Positions 57,890-64,000 of a stretch of DNA of 64,000 bases are shown one piece after another. Origin of the DNA: Brachionus manjavacas (Eukaryota; Rotifera; Eurotatoria; Ploima; Brachionidae); the NCBI GenBank assembly GCA_019054805.1, contig JAHQIY010000004.1, positions 4,774,001 through 4,838,000 on the forward strand, given 5' to 3'. The number at the start of each line of letters is the position of its first letter. The stretch's first letter is position 1. The notes under the pieces are model-generated. The model saw only the letters and a list, made by a program, of their open reading frames with translations. It was not told the DNA's origin and searched no databases. Made by a program: the position numbers and the translations under genes.

Positions 57890-58810
57890 AAATCAAGCAT
57901 ATGCTAATCTCTCACTCAACTCAAAAAGTCGATTCGAGACTGTAAGTAGATTAAGTTTATTGAAGGCTTCTTGGTGCATAATATTGGAGGGGATATCATA
58001 TTTGAGCTTCAAAATAGATCGAACTGCTGAATTTTGAATAACTTGTATTTTTTTAATGTTAGTTTCTGAGAATGAATTTAAACAAGGAAAAGAATAATCC
58101 AAAATTGATCCTATTAAGGATTTGTAAAAATTACCAAATGTTTCTGGTTTAAGACCCCATTTTCTATTTGAAAGATATTTTATTAAAATTAAGTCTAGAG
58201 TTACAGCGTTCTTTTAATTCATCTACCATTGGACTAAATGTAAGTTTTGATTCTAACGTGATTCCTAAAAATTTCACTTTTTCCTCGTTATTTAAACTGT
58301 TACCATTAATTTTAAGGTTAAGATTGGTTTTAACTTTTGTTTTTTTCTCAAAAATCATGTAGCCTGACTTTTCAACAGATATTTTCATTTTCCATTTAAA
58401 AAGCCATTTTTCAATTTCGTTTAGATACTTATTAATCACGTTTTCAAGATTCCCTATCTTTTTGAAAATAAAAAAAGTAGCCAAATCATCTGCAAAAAGA
58501 AGAGAGTACTGGCAGTTTGTTTTGTTCCTTTTTGGTATGTCATTTATAAAAATGCTAAAAAGAATTGGACTAATTACTGACCCTTGTGGGACTCCTGCTT
58601 TAATAGGGTATTGATCACTCAGATGACCATTTACATTTACTCTAAAAGATCTTAAATGCATAAATGATCTTATCCAATAAATAATATAAGGAGGTAGGTC
58701 AATTTTAATTAGCTTGTAAATTAGTCCATTGTGCCAAACTCTATCAAAAGCTTTAGAAATGTCAAAATATAGAAAACATACTTTTTTCTTAAATATATAG
58801 GTTAAGGGGT
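57890..58810 (-). mobile_element. Jockey-type retrotransposon, 5'-truncated, RT largely readable
   Basis: Reading leftward from about 58800: CFLYFDISKAFDRVWHNGLI, then YKLIKIDLPPYIIYWIRSF, VNGHLSDQYPIKAGVPQGSV, the catalytic LLFADDLATFF (about 58480), KWKMKISVEKSGYMIF and VKFLGITLESKLTF. A break near 58165 is followed by a second frame ending ASNRLFELS-type sequence (58102-57893). At most two disruptions separate the parts, so this is the best preserved member of its family here. It lacks the endonuclease and the RT N-terminus. Confidence 0.85.
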
Positions 58811-58950
58811 TTGCAAAAAAGTAGATCTTCCAATAAAAGAAGGCTTTATCTTTTCCAAAACTAACATAATTAAAAAATTTTATTCAAAAAAAAAGGAAAA
58901 TTTTTATTTAAAAATTAAAAAGAAAAATTAAAAATTTAATTAAAATATAA

Positions 58951-59215
58951 AAGTAAAAAAAAAAAGAAACTGGTTGTTTGTTGTTTGTTATTGGTTTTCG
59001 CCCGTTTGAGGTTGTTGGCCGTTGGAAGTTATTTTTTTTTGGTTTTTGGGAGTTGGAGGTTGTTGGTATTTGGTGATTGGCCGTTAACCAACAATCAATA
59101 TCCAACAACTTCCAACGGCTAATAAACAATAAAAATAACTTCCAACTACCAACAACTTCCAATGGGCGAAAACCAATAACCAAAAACAAACAACCAGTTT
59201 CGATTTTTTTTACTT
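58951..59215. repeat. Foldback element with GTTGG-type internal repeats
   Basis: The left arm begins AAGTAAAAAA, then GAAACTGGTTGTTTG (58966 on). The right arm ends CAACCAGTTTC (59191-59201), then a T run. In between, arms carry TTATTGGTTTTCGCCC and several copies of GTTGGAAGTT or its complement, so the strand can pair with itself in more than one register. There is no coding potential. The flanks on both sides are A-only or T-only runs. Confidence 0.75.
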
Positions 59216-59440
59216 CTATTATTTAATAAAATTTTTAATTTTTCTTCTTTTATTTTTTAATAAAATTTTCTTTTTTTTATTTTTTAAATAAAATTTTCTT
59301 TTTTTTATTTTTTAAATAAAATTTTTAATTTTTAATTTTTTAATAAAATTTTAATTTTTAATTTTTGTTTTTAAATTAAATTTTTATTTTTTTATTCTTT
59401 AATAAACATATTAAATTATCAAAAATTTAATTTTTTTTTT
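59216..59440. repeat. AT-rich tandem repeat, unit about 27 bp
   Basis: Several consecutive copies of a unit like TTTTTTAAATAAAATTTTCT followed by a T run are visible at about 59250-59400, with variants (AATTTTTAATTTTT) on either side. It borders the foldback element and may be part of it. Confidence 0.6.
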
Positions 59441-59512
59441 CTTATCACCAGACCGCATAATTTATACCGTTTATTTTGGCGGTGTTAATTGATCTTCGAA
59501 TCCATCGAATCC

Positions 59513-59620
59513 ATCTTCGAACCGGTTCACCAAACCGGTTCCATCTTCAATCCGGTTCACAAAACCGGTTCCATCTTCAAACCGGCTCACAAAACCGGTT
59601 CCATCTTCGAACCGGTTTCC
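59513..59620. repeat. 30-bp minisatellite containing ACCGGT palindromes
   Basis: About three and a half units with the pattern ACCGGTTCACAAAACCGGTT then CCATCTTCAA, starting near 59520. Each unit holds two ACCGGT sites, and the unit is a multiple of three. The plus-strand open frame 59476-59718 therefore reads a ten-residue repeat (FHLQTGSQNR-like). That frame is probably incidental, because nothing else supports a gene. The array is markedly GC-rich for this window. Confidence 0.8.
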
Positions 59621-59717
59621 CACCCCTATCTGCACCTATTTTGATTTCAACAGTGGCACGTTTCATGAACAATTCGAAGATAAAATTGCATGACTCACAA
59701 GCTGAGAGTTTTTTTTA

Positions 59718-61265
59718 ATGAATGGAGATTTTAACCCCAAAAATGCCATGTGGCACTTCTCTTCAACTGGCCTTAAAGGAGAATTACTTGAATAACTTAA
59801 AATTTTTAAATGAGTCTACTTTCAAACTTTAAAAAAGAAAAATTGGCCAAAATACAATCCAGAGTTAGTTAATTAAGTTAATTAATCTCAGCAACAGAAG
59901 CTCAGGTTTTGAGAAGTTCAGTACAAAAGAACAGAACAAAGTATTAAAAAATTTAATAACTTTTTATCTAAAATTTTAAAATAAATTCTGTAAATGCAGC
60001 ATGGTGTAACATTCAAAGTTGATCAATTGTAAAAGACTGCTAATGGTGTTCAGAATCTCTGCAAAATGCACCACGCTCGATTATTTTGAAATTTAATTTC
60101 TGCATAACTCTGCAAATTTAGCAGGCTTTGATATTTGATGGAACTTTGCAAATTGCACTATGTTGCATTTACAGAACTAAGTTTAAACCTTTAGAAAAAA
60201 AGTTATTCAATTTTTTTACATTTTGTACTGAATCTCACAAAACCGAAGCTTATTCTTCGAATCGATTTGCAATAAAAGACCTAGCTAAATTCAAACAAAA
60301 CGAGACCAAATGTTGGAAAACGTAAAAAAAATCGACTCAAACGCATTCAGAAAAAACTTTCACAAAACCTATTCAAACTAAAAAGACTAAATGGATCCAA
60401 AAATTTTTACCAATCGAATAAAAAAAAATGTTTTTGTCATTTTTCATCACCACTGCTGTACCTCAGAGAAGCTGTTTATCACCTACTCTCTTCTTACTAT
60501 TCTTTTGCTATATAGCAAGTACTATACCAAAGAATGTTTAGACTGACCTCTTTTCCGACGATTTGTGCATCAGGTTTTCAAATAAATCGCTAAAAGTATT
60601 TAAAAAAACATTGAACCTCATTATTGACCGCATAAAAAATACTGTGTAGATTGGGCGCTTTCAATAAGCATCAACAAGACCCAACACTCAGTTTTCACAA
60701 CGGCTGGTTACCCAAAAAACTACGAATCGAAATACAAACTCAACAATAGGCAATCAACCAGTCCGTCTAGATCCTTTTCCAATATTCAAGGAGCCTAATT
60801 CAACCTGAAGCTAAATTTTAAAAGCTTAATAGATTACGTTAAATCAAACTTAATGCCTAAAATCAACCTTTTTGGGAGAATAAGAGGACTTAAGCTAAAA
60901 AAAATTAATTGAACTGTGCAAAATTATCTACAAAAACTTCATCCAACCTCGTCTGGATTACTCATTTATTTCTATTTCAAGTTCGACTCAAAAAAATACC
61001 TACAAAAAATCCAAAACAAGTTTTTGAGATACATCTCTTTTTGTAGAATTCTAAAATGTTAAAAAGGAAATAACAAGCTAATCAATGCTCAATAATCTGA
61101 ATACAATAACTTTTCCTTAAATTTAATTAAATTATTTTTACTTCTTTTTTGCTATTATGTATAAAATTTTAAACTTAAATTTTTACACTTTTTTTTTTAA
61201 ATGTAAAAATCTAAGTGGCCTGAGGTATTTCCTCAAACTATTTAATAAACAAATAAATAAATAAA
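59718..61265 (+). mobile_element. Decayed non-LTR retrotransposon with endonuclease and RT traces
   Basis: At 59718 NGDFNPKNAMWHFSSTG matches the GDFN-x-K-x-x-W motif of AP-type endonucleases. After many stops, about 60610-60900 reads FTTAGYPKNYESKYKLN, LNFKSLIDYVKSNLMPKINL and FGRIRGLKL. These align with FTTAGHRKNFHIKYKLK, HLIELENKLNSKTNLIRRIK in the next element downstream, so both belong to one family. The 3' end has a perfect hairpin TGAGG-TATTT-CCTCA (61221-61235) and an AAAT tail (about 61244-61265). Confidence 0.7.
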
Positions 61266-61735
61266 AAGTTTAATTTTACTTAATAGTTTATTAATTCATG
61301 ATTCGAAATGCAAATGAAGTTAGTCCTAGGCGAAGATCGAATAGCAATTCAACGACCAGCAGTCGATCTAGCTCGAGTAGCAGTAGTTCAAGTAGTAGTT
61401 GTAATTCAAGTGATTCATCTAGTTGTAGCAGTTCAGATACGAATGAGCTTGAGAGCTTGCCCAAGATTAAAAAAGCTTTTCTCAAGCATCGGTTAATTCA
61501 GTGATGGTGATGGCACACACCATGACAATTAATATTACTGATACCAGATTTTAATATTCTTAATGTATCAATTTATTCACTTGGTAAAGAGTTCCTTACA
61601 GCTATGAGAGCACACAGAGATATTGGTAAACAGTGCCTTTGCTAGCGTCCGACAACCATGGAAATCAACCAGCTACAGCAAGGAAAAAAAACTTAACAAC
61701 ACTGTAGTATAAGCAACACTGATGTAGGGTAGCGA
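61266..61735 (+). other. Spacer with a short serine-rich open frame (61298-61504)
   Basis: From an ATG at 61298, 68 codons read RSNSNSTTSSRSSSSSSS-type sequence and end PKIKKAFLKHRLIQ. The run is mostly AGT/AGC/TCA codons, so it may be a coding-like microsatellite. It could be a leftover of a retrotransposon ORF1 or a small real exon; no neighbour decides this. The rest of the spacer is unrecognised. Confidence 0.25.
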
Positions 61736-61889
61736 ATGTTAGGGGTTTATGAACCTGACACACCTTTCACACTAGAAGCCTGTGGTCGATCCTCTGAATA
61801 TACTGGCGATACATTGTCAAATGCTGATTTATACACAAGAACAAATACAGAGCCATTAAGTCAATGCATTACGAACAATAGGTTTTACA

Positions 61890-63065
61890 AAAAAAATAGT
61901 AATGAAATGTTTAGACTGCTCTCTTTTCAGACACGTTATTTATTCAAAATTAAATGGAATTTAATTTTGAATTCACATAAAAAATTTGAATTCCAAAATT
62001 TAATTCACATATTAACTCAATCGATATGTGACGGTTTTAACAAAGGTTTGCTAACTGGTGCTGTATTTTTCGATGTCAAACAAGCTTTCGATAAAACATC
62101 CCACTCAGGTATTATCAATAGGCTAAACGAAATAAACTTCAGCGAACTTCTAACAAAATGGATCTCAGACTTTCTTTCAAATCGATTTTTCAGGTCAGTA
62201 TCAACAATCATCTTTCAAGTACCAAACCAATCAAATGTGGTGTACCGCAAGGTAGCTCTATCTCCCCAACGCTCTTTATTTTATACTTCAGTAAAGTCGT
62301 AAACAACTTACCGAAACACATCAAGGTAGCAATATTTGCAGACGATCTCTGTATTTGGATAACATGTAAATCCACAAGATTAATCGAAGAAAATCTTCAA
62401 CCAGCTATCAATAAAATAATCGAATTCTGTAACACCTGGGGCTTCACCATAAACATCTCAAAATTTTGCTACACCACCTTCACAACTGCTGGTCACCGCA
62501 AAAATTTCCACATTAAGTACAAACTGAAGCTTACAATTTTAAATCAGGATATTCCAATTGATCCGTTTCCCACCTTTCTTGGAATCAAGCTTGATCCTAA
62601 GTTATCCTTCAAACCTCACCTCATAGAGCTTGAAAACAAACTAAATTCAAAAACCAACTTAATCCGTCGTATCAAAAATTTCAGATGGTCAAACTCTCTA
62701 TCAATTAATATTATGCTGTACAAATCACTCATTCGCTCACTTTTTGATTATTGTTTCGTGATTCTAAATAATGGCACCGAGAAAATCAGTTCATCCCTCC
62801 AAAAAATCCAAAATAAAATTTTGCGAATCATCAAGTACTTCCCCTACAAAACCTCGATCCGTACAATCCACAAAGTTCTCAAACTCGAAACTATTGAAGA
62901 ACGTGCAAACAATCTATTCCTCAAATTCCTAACCAACAAATCCAAACAATCATTAATCGCAAAAGAGATCGAAATATACATGTTATCAGAACGTCCAAAC
63001 TTAAAAAGATTTATAACTCCATTTGATAAAATTATTGTCTAATTTAAAACTAATTTTTTGTAGAC

Positions 63066-63099
<34 letters not shown>

Positions 63100-63229
63100 C
63101 CGATTTTTCACCAAGTTCCTTTTTAATACTTTTGTAATCAATCAATTTTTATACTAGCATAGATTTTTCATGAGGGCTTAAACGAAGGTCTAGAACCATT
63201 CGGACGTGCCCAGGGGTCCTCCCCTAAAT

Positions 63230-63263
<34 letters not shown>
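61890..63263 (+). mobile_element. Non-LTR retrotransposon, 5'-truncated, with single frameshift in RT
   Basis: The frame to 62302 gives FDVKQAFDKTSHSGIINRL. A one-base shift near 62190 moves the reading into the frame 62158-63042, which holds IKCGVPQGSSISPTLFILYF, IFADDLCIWI (catalytic), FCNTWGFTINISKF and PTFLGIKLDPKLSF. It ends with KIQNKILRIIKYFP-type thumb sequence and a stop at 63042. A T31 run lies at 63068-63098, then a hairpin AGGGG-TCCT-CCCCT (63212-63225), AAATTATTTT and an A28 tail (63236-63263). Only one disruption is visible in about 370 codons, so it is relatively young. Confidence 0.87.
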
Positions 63264-64000
63264 TAAATGGAATTTAATTTTCTTTATTTTAATAAATTCA
63301 CATAATCAATTTGTTTGCTTTATTCAATTTGTTCACATAATCTAAAAATTGGTTGTTTTCGACGTTCGCACTTGGTCTTTGCTGCTGAGTTTTTCAGGCT
63401 TTGGGGAGTGTCGGAGTGCCTTTCGATTGAGTCGTTTATCGAACCAAGTTTCTCGTTCTTCGTTCCTTTTTGTCATTATTTTTTAAATGACTTCAAATTT
63501 ATTCTTGATAATTTGGCATTTTTATTTTTTTAAATAAACAAGCCGCTCAATCGACCAACATCTAAATGTACCTTCAATTAGGCTAAATTTTTTTGCTTAT
63601 TACATATTTGAAAAGTGCTCCAAATAATTAACTGTAGTCAGAATAATAATAATTTTCTTTTTAAATTATAGATGGTAAATTTCGTTACAATTTGGGTAAT
63701 ATTTTTTTTATGCTATCTAAGTGCAAAATTTTTAAATGCAAAAAAAAAGATTTTATTCATAAAAAATAGAAATATTTTTAATACATCAGTCTTAAATTAA
63801 ATTAAAATCAATAAATTTTATTTGAAATACTGATAGTGGTATGATTGAAAAAGTCCGTATGTATACTTCAGTTATTTTTACCTAATTTACCTAATTAATC
63901 CTTTCTAGATTTTAATTTCTTTTTTTTGATAACACATTCTCGATTTTGTTCAACTTTATTTTTTTTGAAAAAGTCACTATTTTTTTTTAAATTTCTGTTG
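63264..64000. other. Right-edge region, no supported gene
   Basis: A less AT-rich patch at about 63350-63460 (ACGTTCGCACTTGGTCTTTG and following) stands out but has no recognised coding motif. The rest is AT-rich. It could be the 5' UTR of a mobile element or the edge of a gene outside the window. Confidence 0.3.

Noticed and set aside
59476-59718. 80-codon gene encoding a decapeptide repeat
   Set aside because: The frame is explained by a 30-bp minisatellite whose unit is a multiple of three. No start context, exon or homology supports a gene.
1-64000. tRNA genes, rRNA genes and CRISPR arrays
   Set aside because: I looked for tRNA B-box-like GGTTCGA contexts, conserved rRNA blocks and regularly spaced repeats, and found none. 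The GGTTCGATGG near 3747 lacks a matching A box and acceptor stem.

Overview
The window looks like nuclear DNA of an animal. It is very AT-rich, its genes have GT-AG introns, and they are animal genes: EVI5, MGAT1, a BACURD-type KCTD protein, a PP2A B regulatory subunit and a myosin regulatory light chain (MRLC). Genes are far apart and the gaps hold many decayed non-LTR retrotransposons and small TA-flanked DNA elements. I infer an invertebrate. A rotifer such as Brachionus is a guess from base composition and low-complexity protein tails; no species marker is visible. All gene models were built by hand. The coding length of each complete model divides by three, and splice junctions fall where the human homologues (recalled, not searched) require.

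Layout. 1-257 (-): first exon of an Asteroid/ASTE1-like nuclease-fold protein that runs off the window. 1.1-3.8 kb: three TA-flanked inverted-repeat elements. 8.1-17.5 kb (+): a 10-exon EVI5 Rab-GAP gene. 17.9-19.7 kb: 213-bp direct repeats and a retrotransposon 3' end. 20.1-24.2 kb (-): an intronless MFSD8-like transporter, then a 5-exon MGAT1 (N-acetylglucosaminyltransferase I). 25.0-25.8 kb: retrotransposon relic. 27.7-30.0 kb (+): BACURD/KCTD adaptor with a 335-bp palindrome in its only intron. 31.7-35.0 kb (-): six-exon PP2A B subunit. 38.3-40.7 kb (+): MRLC gene copy 1. 40.9-51.5 kb: mobile elements (jockey-like, Tc1/mariner, other non-LTR). 52.5-54.8 kb (+): MRLC copy 2. 55-63.3 kb: dense mobile DNA including a Mutator-like element with a clean 9-bp target duplication, a foldback element, a 30-bp minisatellite and two head-to-tail retrotransposons.

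The most notable system is MRLC. The gene carries three tandem pairs of mutually exclusive exons: 76/76 nt for EF-hand 1, 79/79 nt for EF-hand 3 and 58/58 nt for the next segment. Every alternative exon is 3n+1 long, so using both or neither member of a pair breaks the frame. That gives up to eight isoforms per gene. The whole gene is repeated 14.2 kb downstream as a nearly identical 2.87-kb segment, whose only coding differences seen are three amino-acid changes, one at the invariant glycine of the EF-hand 1 loop.

A second pattern is that ten retrotransposon-like 3' ends carry a short stem-loop of differing sequence just before a simple-repeat or poly(A) tail.

The genes do not form an obvious pathway. 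They are ordinary trafficking, glycosylation, ubiquitination, phosphatase and cytoskeletal genes.
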